From: Xanthobacteraceae bacterium
GTDB lineage: Bacteria; Pseudomonadota; Alphaproteobacteria; Rhizobiales; Xanthobacteraceae
Direction of reading: 5' to 3'
Assembly: GCA_030037895.1 (NCBI GenBank)
Contig: JASHPW010000074.1
Location: 1 to 34,378, forward strand
DNA length: 34,378 bases
In this document: piece by piece, positions 1 through 7,399 of the stretch
How the letters are laid out: each line of letters begins with the position of its first letter
How positions within the stretch are numbered: position 1 is the stretch's first letter
Made by a program: the position numbers and the translations under genes
The notes under the pieces: generated by a model
Database searches by the model: none
The model's input: only the letters and a program-made list of their open reading frames with translations
Told to the model about the DNA's origin: nothing

Positions 1-2286
1 GGGTTCGACATCGACGGCTTCGAGCACGCGGTGCGGCTGTGGACCATCGTGCTCGAAATCTCCGTACTGATGGCGCAGTTTCCCTCGCGCGAGATCGCCC
101 GGCGCTCCTTTGAGTTCCGCACGCTGGGCTTGGGCTACGCCAATCTCGGCGGCCTGTTGATGTCGTCCGCCATTCCCTACGATTCGGACGCCGGCCGCGC
201 GATCTGCGGCGCGCTCGCGGCGATCATGACCGGCATGAGCTACGCCACGTCGGCGGAGATGGCCGCCGAGCTTGGCGCCTTCCCGCGCTTTGCCGAGAAC
301 CGCGAGGCGATGCTGCGCGTCATGCGCAATCATCGCCGCGCCGCCCATGGCGAGCGCAGCGGCTACGAGCAGGTCGCGACCCCGCCGGTGCCGCTCGACC
401 ACAAAGCCTGCCCGGACGCGCGGCTGTCGGAGCACGCCAGGCGCGCCTGGGACCGCGCGCTCGCGCTCGGCGAGGCGCACGGCTACCGCAATGCGCAGGC
501 GAGCGTGATCGCGCCGACCGGCACGATCGGCCTGGTCATGGATTGCGACACGACCGGCATCGAGCCCGATTTCGCGCTGGTGAAATTCAAGAAGCTCGCC
601 GGCGGCGGCTACTTCAAGATCATCAACCGCGCCGTGCCCGCGGCCTTGCGCGCGCTCGGCTACGGCGAGAGCGAGATCGCCGAGATCGAAGCCTACGCGG
701 TCGGCCACGGCTCTTTGGGTCAGGCCCCAGCAATCAATCACACCACGCTGAAAGCAAAGGGTTTCACCCCCGAAGCTCTCGCAAAGGTCGAAAAAGCTCT
801 GCCGACCGCCTTCGACATCAAATTCGTCTTCAACAAATGGACGCTGGGCGCGGACTTCCTCCACGACGCGCTTGGCGTCGAGGCCGAAGCGCTCGCCGCG
901 CCGAACTTCGACCTGCTGTCGCATCTCGGCTTCACCCGGCGCGAGATCGAGGCGGCCAACATCCACGTCTGCGGCGCCATGACGGTCGAGGGAGCGCCTC
1001 ATCTCAAGCCCGAGCACTACGCGGTGTTCGATTGCGCCAATCCGTGCGGGCGCACCGGCAAGCGCTATCTCTCGGTCGAGAGCCACCTGCGCATGATGGC
1101 GGCGGCGCAGCCTTTCATCTCCGGCGCCATTTCCAAGACCATCAACATGCCGAACGAGGCGACGGTCGCGGACTGCAAGGCGGCCTACCTCCTCTCCTGG
1201 AAGCTCGCGCTCAAGGCGACCGCGCTCTACCGCGACGGCTCGAAACTGTCGCAGCCGCTGCAAAGCCAGATCATCGCCGACGCGGAGGAGGACGAGGAGG
1301 CGATCGAGACTTTTGTCGAGAAGCCGGCCACGGCGCGCGCCGCGGCGCTGGCGGAGCGGGTGGTGGAGAAGGTGGTCGAGCGCATCGTCGTCATGCGCGA
1401 GCGCGAGCGCATGCCCGACCGGCGCAAGGGCTACACGCAGAAGGCCGTGGTCGGCGGCCACAAGGTCTATCTGCGCACCGGCGAATACGACGACGGCCGG
1501 CTCGGCGAGATCTTCATCGACATGCACAAGGAGGGCGCGGCGCTGCGCTCGCTCCTCAACAATTTTGCCATCGCCGTGTCGCTCGGCCTGCAATACGGCG
1601 TGCCGCTCGATGAATATGTCGACGCCTTCACCTTCACGCGCTTCGAGCCGTCCGGCCCGGTGCAGGGCAACGACTCGATCAAATACGCCACCTCGATCAT
1701 CGACTACGTGTTCCGCGAGCTGGCGGTAAGCTACCTCTCGCGCTTCGACCTCGCCCACGTCGATCCGAACGAGACGGGCTTCGACGCGCTCGGCAAGGGC
1801 GTCGGCGAAGGCCGGCCCATTCCCGACGCGCGCTACGTATCGAAGGGGCTGACCCGTTCGCGCACCGACCGGCTCAAGGTGATGCAGGGGGGAGGAGATC
1901 GCGGCGCAGGCGGACGCACGCAGCCTATTCCCTCCCCCCTTGCGGGGGAGGGTCAGGGAGGGGGGACGGCTGGCGAAAGTGGCCGCGGTGGCGCGAGCGG
2001 CAAAGTCACTGCGCTTTCCTCCCCGTCGCCCCGCGCGGAAATTTCCGGCACCGCGGCGCTCAAAAGCGAGTCCGAGCAAAAGCTTTCGCCCGCGCAGGCG
2101 CTGGAGCTGATGAACCAGACCGACATCCGCACCCAGGCGCGGCTCGCCGCGGCGGAGAAGCGCGCCGAAGCAAAGGCCAAGGGCTACGAAGGCGAAGCCT
2201 GCGGCGAATGCGGCAACTTCACGCTGGTGCGCAACGGCACGTGCATGAAGTGCGAGACCTGCGGGGCGACGACGGGGTGTTCGTGA
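1..2286 (+). CDS. nrdJ: Adenosylcobalamin-dependent ribonucleotide reductase, C-terminal part (5' truncated by window edge)
   Basis: Reduces ribonucleotides to deoxyribonucleotides using adenosylcobalamin as radical source (class II). The reading frame is open from base 1, so the N-terminal part lies outside the window; about 760 of an expected roughly 1,200 residues are present. Family hallmarks are visible: the stretch around [19 protein letters not shown] (540-600), the PNEATV region, the [19 protein letters not shown] block near 1645-1700, and a C-terminal zinc ribbon with four paired cysteines (CGECGN...CMKCETCG...) ending GCS, typical of NrdJ. Between the catalytic part and the ribbon is a low-complexity linker (about 1880-2100) containing an in-frame GC-rich palindromic repeat. 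Stop TGA at 2284-2286. The family assignment is firm; the effect of the linker insertion is unknown. Confidence 0.96.
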   Translation, partial: GFDIDGFEHAVRLWTIVLEISVLMAQFPSREIARRSFEFRTLGLGYANLGGLLMSSAIPYDSDAGRAICGALAAIMTGMSYATSAEMAAELGAFPRFAENREAMLRVMRNHRRAAHGERSGYEQVATPPVPLDHKACPDARLSEHARRAWDRALALGEAHGYRNAQASVIAPTGTIGLVMDCDTTGIEPDFALVKFKKLAGGGYFKIINRAVPAALRALGYGESEIAEIEAYAVGHGSLGQAPAINHTTLKAKGFTPEALAKVEKALPTAFDIKFVFNKWTLGADFLHDALGVEAEALAAPNFDLLSHLGFTRREIEAANIHVCGAMTVEGAPHLKPEHYAVFDCANPCGRTGKRYLSVESHLRMMAAAQPFISGAISKTINMPNEATVADCKAAYLLSWKLALKATALYRDGSKLSQPLQSQIIADAEEDEEAIETFVEKPATARAAALAERVVEKVVERIVVMRERERMPDRRKGYTQKAVVGGHKVYLRTGEYDDGRLGEIFIDMHKEGAALRSLLNNFAIAVSLGLQYGVPLDEYVDAFTFTRFEPSGPVQGNDSIKYATSIIDYVFRELAVSYLSRFDLAHVDPNETGFDALGKGVGEGRPIPDARYVSKGLTRSRTDRLKVMQGGGDRGAGGRTQPIPSPLAGEGQGGGTAGESGRGGASGKVTALSSPSPRAEISGTAALKSESEQKLSPAQALELMNQTDIRTQARLAAAEKRAEAKAKGYEGEACGECGNFTLVRNGTCMKCETCGATTGCS
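1924..1968. repeat. GC-rich palindromic repeat inside the nrdJ linker
   Basis: The 9-bp arms CCCTCCCCC (1930-1938) and GGGGGAGGG (1944-1952) are perfectly complementary around a CTTGC loop, followed by TCAGGGAGGGGGG. This looks like the dispersed C-rich/G-rich palindrome common in intergenic regions of Bradyrhizobium relatives (recalled, not searched). Here it is translated, giving the residues [13 protein letters not shown], without breaking the frame. Confidence 0.7.
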
Positions 2287-2622
2287 GGAGAAGACAACAA
2301 AAATTGCAATCACGACCCGCTAAAATCGTCCATACCGTCAAATACGTCGCAGTGCACGGTGCGAGTCCCTCTTCACGCCCTCCCTCCGTCATCGCCGGAT
2401 TTGACCCGGCTATCCGTGCTGACGAGCCATATTGAACGCGTGGCGGTCGGCGCGCGACGTCCTCCCGCAAGTCGCGCCAATCGGGATTTGCCGACCGATG
2501 ATGAGAGATTCCAGCAACGGGCGGTCCTGCCGCCGTAGCGCGGCGATGCGCCGCGGTCCGCCGCAGCGGCGACGTGGTTTATCCGGTTGCAGCGGCGGCG
2601 CACCCGCCGCAGGGCCGATATC
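2287..2622. other. Intergenic region between nrdJ and the ctaG-like gene
   Basis: No convincing gene is seen in these ~335 bases. The left part is comparatively AT-rich (2290-2345); the middle holds one REP-like element (2388-2415); the right part (2530-2622) is very GC-rich and has short self-complementary runs. The true start of the next gene may lie in its last 35 bases. No clear terminator follows nrdJ. Confidence 0.5.
2388..2415. repeat. REP-like element (GTCATCGCCGG...CCGG type)
   Basis: GTCATCGCCGGATTTGACC followed by CGGCTATCC resembles the very common rhizobial extragenic palindrome whose consensus reads roughly GTCATTGCCGGG-TTGACCCGGCAAT. The GCCGG and CCGGC parts can pair. A better-preserved relative lies at 26976-27003 in this window. 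Confidence 0.6.
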
Positions 2623-3621
2623 GTGATCCCAGTCGAGAGCCGCGCCGCCCTTCCGTCCTTTCCGAAGGCCGTTCTTAACGCGGACAGTGTCGTCTATGGC
2701 GTTATCGCCGCAGCCGGCCTCGCCTTTCGGTGGTTGTGCCGGAGTCAGGTTTCGACGCTGCCGCCGTGGGCGCCGTGGGATTTCTCCTGGGTTGAATTTC
2801 TCTCGGTCTGGCTGGCGGCCTGGTGGTTCATCCGCGGCCTAGCCTTGACGGCGGCTCCCGCGGAATGGCCGGGCCTGCCGCGGCGGATCTGCTTCTTCGC
2901 CGGCCTCTTCGTCATCTACGCCGTGCTCGAAACGCGCTTCGAGTATCTTGCCGAGCATCAGTTCCTGTTCAATCGGATGCAGCACGTCGCTTTGCACCAT
3001 TTGGGCCCGCTGCTGATCGCCGTGGCCTGGCCGGGAGCAACCCTCAAGCGCGGCATGCCGGCGCCTCTGCGCCGCGTCGTCGAGCATCCTTTGGTCAGCA
3101 GCGTCGTCCGCATCCTGCAGCAGCCGGTGCTGGCGGCGGTCCTGTTTGTCGGCCTGTTTTTCTTCTGGCTCATTCCCTCTGTTCATTTTCGCGCAATGAT
3201 CAATCCCGCCCTCTACGCATTGATGAACTGGAGCATGGCCATCGATGGAATCTTGTTCTGGTGCCTCGTGCTTGATCCGCGCCGGTCGCCGTCGGCGCGG
3301 GCGTCGTTCGGCGCGCGCGCCGCACTCGCGATCGCGGTGATGTTCCCGCAGATCTTGGGCGGCGCCATGATTGCGTTCAATCCGCACGACCTCTATTTGT
3401 TTTACGATCTCTGTGGGCGCATCTATCCGGCGCTGGGAGCGCATTACGATCAGGCGATTGGCGGCCTCATCGTCTGGATACCGCCGGCGATGATGAGCGT
3501 GCTGGCCCTGCTTCTGGTCCTGACTATGCTGAGACGTGTCGAGGAAAGCGAGGCGGACGATGAAAACGCTGATGCGGACGGTGCGAGAATGGTCGTGCAT
3601 GCGCGCGCCTGGACGGGCTAG
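2623..3621 (+). CDS. CtaG-like cytochrome c oxidase assembly membrane protein (Caa3_CtaG family)
   Basis: A polytopic inner-membrane protein of about 332 residues with roughly seven hydrophobic segments. The family feature is the histidine-rich motif near residues 115-130 (FNRMQHVALHHLGPLL), corresponding to the HMxQHxxL-type motif of the Caa3_CtaG family, which helps assemble heme-copper oxidases. This is a different family from the copper chaperone CtaG/Cox11. GTG at 2623 is taken as start; TTG at 2587 in the same frame would add 12 basic residues, and neither has a strong ribosome binding site. The 3' end overlaps the downstream PCuAC gene by about 60 bases, implying co-translation, and the neighbour supports a role in copper delivery to an oxidase. 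Family confident, start uncertain. Confidence 0.78.
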   Translation: MIPVESRAALPSFPKAVLNADSVVYGVIAAAGLAFRWLCRSQVSTLPPWAPWDFSWVEFLSVWLAAWWFIRGLALTAAPAEWPGLPRRICFFAGLFVIYAVLETRFEYLAEHQFLFNRMQHVALHHLGPLLIAVAWPGATLKRGMPAPLRRVVEHPLVSSVVRILQQPVLAAVLFVGLFFFWLIPSVHFRAMINPALYALMNWSMAIDGILFWCLVLDPRRSPSARASFGARAALAIAVMFPQILGGAMIAFNPHDLYLFYDLCGRIYPALGAHYDQAIGGLIVWIPPAMMSVLALLLVLTMLRRVEESEADDENADADGARMVVHARAWTG

Positions 3622-4078
3622 GCTTTGCCCGACGATAAGCGCCGCCGCGCGGGCGGCGTTGTCGGCCGGGTTCATCGCCGCCGCTATTGCTCCGGCCGCG
3701 GCAGCCGGCGTTTCCGTCGAGAATCCATGGCTGCGCTTCATCATCGCGTCGCGCCCGGCGGCCGGCTATTTCACGCTCCACAACGACACTGGCACGGCCA
3801 TCGAACTGACCGGCGCGTCTTCGACGGCCTGCGGCATGCTGATGCTGCATCAGACCAAAGAGGTGAACGGGGTGGAGAAGATGCTGCCGGTCAAGAGCGT
3901 CGCCGTGCCCGCCCACGGGACGGTGAGCTTCGCTCCCGGTGGCTACCACCTGATGTGTGTGTCGCCGGGCGCGGCCGTGGCCCAAGGCCGTAGCGTGCCG
4001 ATCGTCCTGAAATTCTCCGACGGCAAGACGGTGACTGCCGACTTTCCGGTGAAGGGACCGGGCAACGCCGGCAAGTAG
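3560..4078 (+). CDS. Periplasmic copper chaperone PCuAC
   Basis: Binds Cu(I) in the periplasm and passes it to the CuA site of cytochrome oxidase, working with SCO proteins. The complete family signature H-X10-M-X21-H-X-M is present: His97, Met108, His130 and Met132 when counted from ATG 3560. A hydrophobic alanine-rich export segment (about residues 27-50, ending in AAAAG) precedes the mature domain. Start ATG 3560 follows GAGGCGGAC; ATG 3599 in the same frame would give a more usual signal-peptide length and cannot be excluded. The gene overlaps the end of the CtaG-like gene and converges with the SCO gene 13 bp away, so three copper-assembly genes sit together. Confidence 0.9.
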   Translation: MKTLMRTVREWSCMRAPGRARLCPTISAAARAALSAGFIAAAIAPAAAAGVSVENPWLRFIIASRPAAGYFTLHNDTGTAIELTGASSTACGMLMLHQTKEVNGVEKMLPVKSVAVPAHGTVSFAPGGYHLMCVSPGAAVAQGRSVPIVLKFSDGKTVTADFPVKGPGNAGK

Positions 4079-4091
4079 CGTCCGCCTCTGT

Positions 4092-4739
4092 TCAGATCAT
4101 TTGCAGAATCCGCTGCCACAGGCTGCGGCTGCCGGATTGTGCGATCAATTGACCGAGATCGGCGGTCATGTCGTCCAGTCTTGTATTTGCCGCCGCGAGC
4201 CCGACGAACAAGAGCCTGATGCCGCCGTCGCGGCCGAACACATAGACCGCCGCGCCGTGCGTCACCTCATAGGGGTGGTCCGGGCTTGCCGGCTGCACGG
4301 AATAGGCCACGCGGTAACGTTTGGCCAGCGTTGCGAGTTGGTTCGGCGTCCCGCGCAGGCCGACGACCTGCGGCGCGAAAGCGTCGGTATATTTCTTCAG
4401 GACGTCGAGCGTGTCGCGGTTCGGATCGACGGTGACGAACAGGACACGGACGTCGTCCGCGCGCTTGCCGAGAGTCTTGAGCATCTGGGTAATGTTGAGC
4501 AGCGTCGTCGGGCAGACATCCGGGCAGAACGTGTAGCCGAAATACAGGAGAACGATCTTGCCCTTGTAGTCGGCGGCGGTGACCTCCTTGCCGTCCGAGG
4601 CGCGGGTCATGGTGAAATCCAGCGCTGGCAACACGCCGGTCATGTCGGTTGAATGCCACGCCAGCGTCGGCCGCGGCGGTAGAAGCACAGTCAGCGCAGC
4701 GCCCGCGGCAGCCGCAATCATGCTGCGCCGCGCCAGCAT
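4092..4739 (-). CDS. SCO1/SenC family copper-binding thioredoxin-fold protein
   Basis: Periplasmic thioredoxin-like protein needed to metallate or reduce the CuA centre of cytochrome c oxidase. The copper ligands are visible: Cys72 and Cys76 in the CPDVCP motif and His161 in VTHGAAVYVF; FVTVDPNRDT near residues 101-110 is also typical. The N-terminus (MLARRSMIAAAAGAALTVLL) is an export signal or membrane anchor with a twin-arginine-like RR. 215 residues is normal for the family. A second ATG at 4721 would shorten the leader by six residues. Convergent with the PCuAC gene on the plus strand. Confidence 0.93.
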   Translation of the reverse strand: MLARRSMIAAAAGAALTVLLPPRPTLAWHSTDMTGVLPALDFTMTRASDGKEVTAADYKGKIVLLYFGYTFCPDVCPTTLLNITQMLKTLGKRADDVRVLFVTVDPNRDTLDVLKKYTDAFAPQVVGLRGTPNQLATLAKRYRVAYSVQPASPDHPYEVTHGAAVYVFGRDGGIRLLFVGLAAANTRLDDMTADLGQLIAQSGSRSLWQRILQMI

Positions 4740-4921
4740 TATCGCCCCACAACAGTTACTGTCGTCCGCCCCGGGGCGTCCTGATCTCGTCCGTCATCAG
4801 ATTTCATCCGCCATCATCCGCGCCACCGTCAAAACCAGCCCACGACTGCACTTCGCCTATGCCCGTTCCAGAGCCAATGTAAGATCGCGCTGCCGATCCC
4901 CGCCACTCACAATCGCATCAT
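4740..4921. other. Intergenic region upstream of the SCO gene
   Basis: No gene is seen. It carries the presumed promoter of the minus-strand SCO gene and a perfect 12-bp palindrome CGCCCCGGGGCG at 4768-4779, about 30 bases before the SCO start. No known operator was matched. It runs into the doxX remnant at 4922. Confidence 0.4.
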
Positions 4922-5097
4922 TCATGCGACGACGATTCGCCGCACCTTCCGGGTACCGGTGAAGACCAGATAAGAGAAAACGAAGCAGTACTGGATCGCG
5001 TCTTCGTTGTGGTTGGGATGGAACCCATGCGGCGCGTGGACGAGGAAATAGGCGATCGCCATTTCGCCGGACATGATCAGCGCCGCCGCGCGCGTGG
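4922..5097 (-). pseudogene. Truncated doxX fragment (C-terminal part only)
   Basis: On the minus strand this reads as the C-terminal third of a DoxX-family protein (RAAALIMSGEMAIAYFLV, then HAPHGFHPNHNEDAIQYCF) and ends at TGA 4922-4924. It matches the intact DoxX gene at 6802-7248: bases 5028-5096 equal 6932-7000 at 68 of 69 positions (difference at 5056/6960), with weaker similarity to about 4970. No start codon or N-terminal half is present; similarity stops at 5096, just before a palindromic repeat. After a diverged tail (VFTGTRKVRRIVVA) it has no more family sequence. It is a broken copy, not a working gene. Confidence 0.82.
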
Positions 5098-5102
5098 AGT
5101 GT

Positions 5103-5145
5103 GATCTTTTCGGAAAAACGGTTTCCGCATTTCCGGATCATGCTC
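5103..5145. repeat. Rhizobial palindromic repeat (GATCTTTTCGG...CCGGATCATG)
   Basis: GATCTTTTCGGAAAAACGG followed by TTTCCGCATTTCCGGATCATG is close to the dispersed element recalled from many Bradyrhizobium and Methylobacterium genomes (CATGATC-CGGAAA ... TTTTCCG-GATC). The outer GATC and inner CGGAAA/TTTCCG parts pair. It abuts the truncation point of the doxX fragment at 5097, suggesting that the break occurred at the repeat. Confidence 0.7.
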
Positions 5146-5211
5146 GGCTAGCCCAGGGGTTGAGTGAAACAAATCCGGAGCAAGTCTCGGCGCCCCAGGT
5201 CGGCACGCCGG

Positions 5212-5718
5212 TCACGCAAAGGGATAGCCGGAATACCCGGCCCCGGCGCGGATGTAGCCGGTGCCGATGGCGCTCAAGAGCCCTTCGATCTTGTCGAGCG
5301 TTTGGTCGATCAGGCCCGGCGGCTCGCCGGCCTCGAGCTGGCTCTTCAGCTCGAGGAGCCCGCGGTTGGCGGCGTCGATGCGCCGCGCCAGCACCATTGT
5401 CACGTAGAGCAGCGCCGCCGGATCTTGTAGCAATGCCGCAGCGTCGGCAACATGAAACTCCGACGTTTCCAACGTGCGCACATCTGCGCCATGCGGCTGA
5501 TCGAGCAGCGCCGAGAGTTCGCCGAACACCGCCCCCGGCTCCGCCACCCTGGCAATCTCGGTGCCGCTCTTGACGATCGAGACTGCGCCCGTCCTGAGGA
5601 CGAGCAGCCGCCCGGTTTTGGTGCCCTCGGCAAACACCGTCTCGCCCACGGGATAGCTTGCGACCGGCAGCGCGGCGAGCCGCTTTTGCCAAGCCGCCGG
5701 ATCGTGGACCAGAGTCAT
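5212..5718 (-). CDS. Stand-alone cyclic-nucleotide-binding (Crp-type sensor) domain protein
   Basis: 168 residues with one cyclic-nucleotide-binding fold: YPVGETVFAEGTKTGRLLVLRTGAVSIVKSGTEIARV, then the phosphate-binding-cassette-like EPGAVFGELSALLDQPHGADVRT. No DNA-binding helix-turn-helix follows; the C-terminal ~60 residues are mainly helical and end in YSGYPFA. It is therefore probably a sensor or partner subunit rather than a transcription factor. The ligand is unknown. Start ATG 5718 has AGGGG about 8 bases upstream; an in-frame start at 5775 would add 19 residues without clear support. Same strand as the toxin-antitoxin pair upstream, 90 bp away. Confidence 0.8.
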   Translation of the reverse strand: MTLVHDPAAWQKRLAALPVASYPVGETVFAEGTKTGRLLVLRTGAVSIVKSGTEIARVAEPGAVFGELSALLDQPHGADVRTLETSEFHVADAAALLQDPAALLYVTMVLARRIDAANRGLLELKSQLEAGEPPGLIDQTLDKIEGLLSAIGTGYIRAGAGYSGYPFA

Positions 5719-5808
5719 CGCGCACACCCCTGCTTTGCCGCCCGGATCGAGGCCGCGGCGGGCCTGCCGCAGCATGTAGCACGACGGAACGCGGCCGGGT
5801 ATTCGCCT

Positions 5809-6222
5809 TCAACACGCCATCGCCGCGATATGCCCCTGCCGGCCATAGTCCAGGAGCGCGCGGTCGCGCGTGACCAGCGTGGCGCCGAGTTCGCGCGCGG
5901 TTGCGGCGAGAATGCGGTCGGTCGGATCTTTCGGCGGCCGGCCGGGCAGATAGGACGACGCGATCAGCAAATCGGGCGAAAGCGCGGCCAATCGCACGCC
6001 GGGGACGTCGAACAAATTCGCGAACCAGCGCTCGGGCCTGATGAGCATTTGCAGCCGCCCCCGCGAAGTCAGCATCCCGATCTCCCAGGCGCTGATCGGC
6101 GAAATATAAGTCGTACCGGCGCCTTCGCTCGCGGCGTGCATGGCATCGACGGCCGGCTGCGCCAACGGCGCCTCTTCGCTCAGGAAAACAAGCGTGCACG
6201 TATCGAGAAGAAGCGCCTTCAC
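5809..6222 (-). CDS. PIN-domain toxin (VapC-like)
   Basis: 137-residue PIN-domain ribonuclease of a type II toxin-antitoxin system. The acidic metal-binding set is present: Asp7 (LLLDTCT), Glu47 (ISAWEIGML), Asp99/Asp102 (PPKDPTDRILAATA) and Asp120 (TLVTRDRALL). Such toxins cleave specific RNAs; the target here cannot be read from sequence. The start is GTG at 6222, directly after the TAA stop of the upstream antitoxin gene (TAAGTG), so translation is coupled. The partner is unusual for a VapC and is described separately. Confidence 0.9.
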   Translation of the reverse strand: MKALLLDTCTLVFLSEEAPLAQPAVDAMHAASEGAGTTYISPISAWEIGMLTSRGRLQMLIRPERWFANLFDVPGVRLAALSPDLLIASSYLPGRPPKDPTDRILAATARELGATLVTRDRALLDYGRQGHIAAMAC

Positions 6223-6642
6223 TTATTCTTCCCGCTTCTCCGGCCCGTATTCCGCATCAAGCCTGTCCGCCCATTCCGGGTCCGCCGGTTGCGTCAGGTC
6301 GGTGCCCGGCATGATGCGGATCGAGCCCTTCATAAAGCCATAGAGAGGATGAAACGGCTTTCCGGCCGCCGCTTGTGGCGCTCCGGCTGCCGCCTTCGGC
6401 CGGCGAACGCGGCGGAAGACCAGCTTGCGCTTTTGCATGTCCACCTGCTCGCTTTTGAAGCCGGCATCGAGCCAGACCTTCGTCAGCACGCTGTTGAAGT
6501 CGTTGTTGCTCCACCAGGCGCGGTAGCGAGCAGAAGCCGGCAGCTTGTGGCCGGTGACCCTTTCGATGTCGGCAAACCTCATCGGCACGACGTCGCGCCG
6601 CTGCTGTTGGAGATAGTCGCCCAAAGCCGCATATTTCGGCAT
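6223..6642 (-). CDS. Antitoxin with N-terminal DUF7662-like domain and VapB/Phd-like C-terminal tail
   Basis: 139 residues in two parts. Residues 1-85 (MPKYAALGDYLQQQ, FADIERVTGHKLPASARYRAWWSNN, VWLDAGFKSEQVD) resemble the small domain I recall as DUF7662, which also occurs alone or beside nucleases. Residues 100-139 (PLYGFMKGSIRIMPGTDLTQ, then PADPEW) resemble the toxin-wrapping tail of VapB/Phd antitoxins. No ribbon-helix-helix, AbrB or YefM domain is seen, so the N-terminal part is the candidate operator-binding domain. It precedes the PIN toxin with no gap. The promoter region is AT-rich with perfect inverted repeats. Antitoxin role inferred from position and tail; domain name from memory. 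Confidence 0.72.
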   Translation of the reverse strand: MPKYAALGDYLQQQRRDVVPMRFADIERVTGHKLPASARYRAWWSNNDFNSVLTKVWLDAGFKSEQVDMQKRKLVFRRVRRPKAAAGAPQAAAGKPFHPLYGFMKGSIRIMPGTDLTQPADPEWADRLDAEYGPEKREE

Positions 6643-6646
6643 TTGT

Positions 6647-6683
6647 ATATGTACTTTATGTCTATACCTATTTTAGTACATAT
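6647..6683. promoter_or_regulatory. Inverted-repeat operator candidate of the toxin-antitoxin operon
   Basis: Perfect 9-bp arms ATATGTACT (6647-6655) and AGTACATAT (6675-6683) with a 19-base spacer lie just upstream of the antitoxin start in a markedly AT-rich island. A second partly interleaved pair TACCTAT (6665-6671) and ATAGGTA (6688-6694) overlaps it. Autoregulation by the antitoxin is the expected use; this is inference from position. Confidence 0.6.
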
Positions 6684-6701
6684 TCATATAGGTACTGTCA
6701 A
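6673..6701 (-). promoter_or_regulatory. Sigma-70 type promoter for the toxin-antitoxin operon
   Basis: On the minus strand, TTGACA (6701-6696) matches the -35 consensus exactly. After 17 bases comes TACTAA (6678-6673), which continues as TACTAAAAT. The start codon is 31 bases further on. The element overlaps both inverted repeats, so repressor binding there would block RNA polymerase. Confidence 0.55.
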
Positions 6702-6801
6702 CATCGGCCCGGCTGCCGCACCGGGACAATTCCGGCGGCGGCTACGACGAAGAGCGGTATAGCGGTCCCGATCGGCAGCGCCGGATGACGGCGCCCCTTC
6801 C

Positions 6802-7248
6802 CTAAGGTCGCCTCCGCCGCCAGATGAGCGCGTCCAGGCTCCACGGCCCGGCGCCGGCGAATACGAGATACAGGAACACGAAGCAGAACAGGATTGCCGG
6901 CTCGCCGTGGTTGAGGATGGGATAGAATCCGTGCGGCGCGTGGACGAGGAAATAGGCGACCGCCATTTCGCCGGACATGATCAGCGCCGCCGCGCGCGTG
7001 AACAGGCCGAGCGTCACCAGGATGCCGCCGGCAACCTCGATGATGGCGGCGAACCATGCCAACTCGAATGGATGCGGCAGCGGCGTCGGCTGTGGAAAGC
7101 CGAAGAACTTCGACAGGCCATGTTGGAGAAACAAAAGCGCGGCCATGATGCGCAGAACGCTCAGGACATAAGGCGCTACGCGACCGAGCATTGTTGCAGG
7201 CGGAGAAGCGGGGAATTGAGTCGAGATATCCGCGGCGACTCGATCCAT
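6802..7248 (-). CDS. DoxX family membrane protein
   Basis: 148 residues with about four hydrophobic segments, a quinone-oxidoreductase-related small membrane protein of the DoxX family. Recognisable features are the N-terminal ALLFLQHGLSKFFGF block, EVAGGILVTLGLFTRAAAL, and SGEMAVAYFLVHAPHGFYPI. Exact substrate unknown. ATG 7248 is chosen as start because GAGGG lies 8 bases upstream; ATG 7191 (MLGRVAPYV) is an alternative. A longer open frame to 7476 runs into the divergent gene and is unlikely to be used. A truncated near-identical copy of its C-terminal part lies at 4922-5097. Confidence 0.87.
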   Translation of the reverse strand: MDRVAADISTQFPASPPATMLGRVAPYVLSVLRIMAALLFLQHGLSKFFGFPQPTPLPHPFELAWFAAIIEVAGGILVTLGLFTRAAALIMSGEMAVAYFLVHAPHGFYPILNHGEPAILFCFVFLYLVFAGAGPWSLDALIWRRRRP

Positions 7249-7331
7249 CGGTGCGACCCTCAATCGATGCGCTGCCTGATGTAACAAAATCGGCGTCCGC
7301 GTGCACTTCACAAAATTCTGAACCGGCGCCC

Positions 7332-7357
7332 GGAACGCACGCCGCCTTCGCCGCGTT
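7332..7357 (+). promoter_or_regulatory. Sigma-EcfG (general stress) promoter
   Basis: GGAAC (7332-7336), 17 bases, then CGTT (7354-7357): an exact match to the alphaproteobacterial EcfG consensus. It lies 42 bases before the ATG at 7400, a sensible leader length for that gene. Confidence 0.75.
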
Positions 7358-7399
7358 GAACACATTGACCAATTGGCCGCCCCGTCAATGGAGGCCGCC

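Noticed and set aside
543-1613. Long open frame inside nrdJ in another phase
   Set aside because: Its product is Arg-rich low-complexity sequence, a usual by-product of high GC content, and it lies fully within a confidently identified gene.
5138-6762. Long open frames on both strands across the cNMP-sensor and toxin-antitoxin genes
   Set aside because: Their products have no family features and a skewed Arg/Ala composition; the three short genes in this stretch have motifs and good starts.
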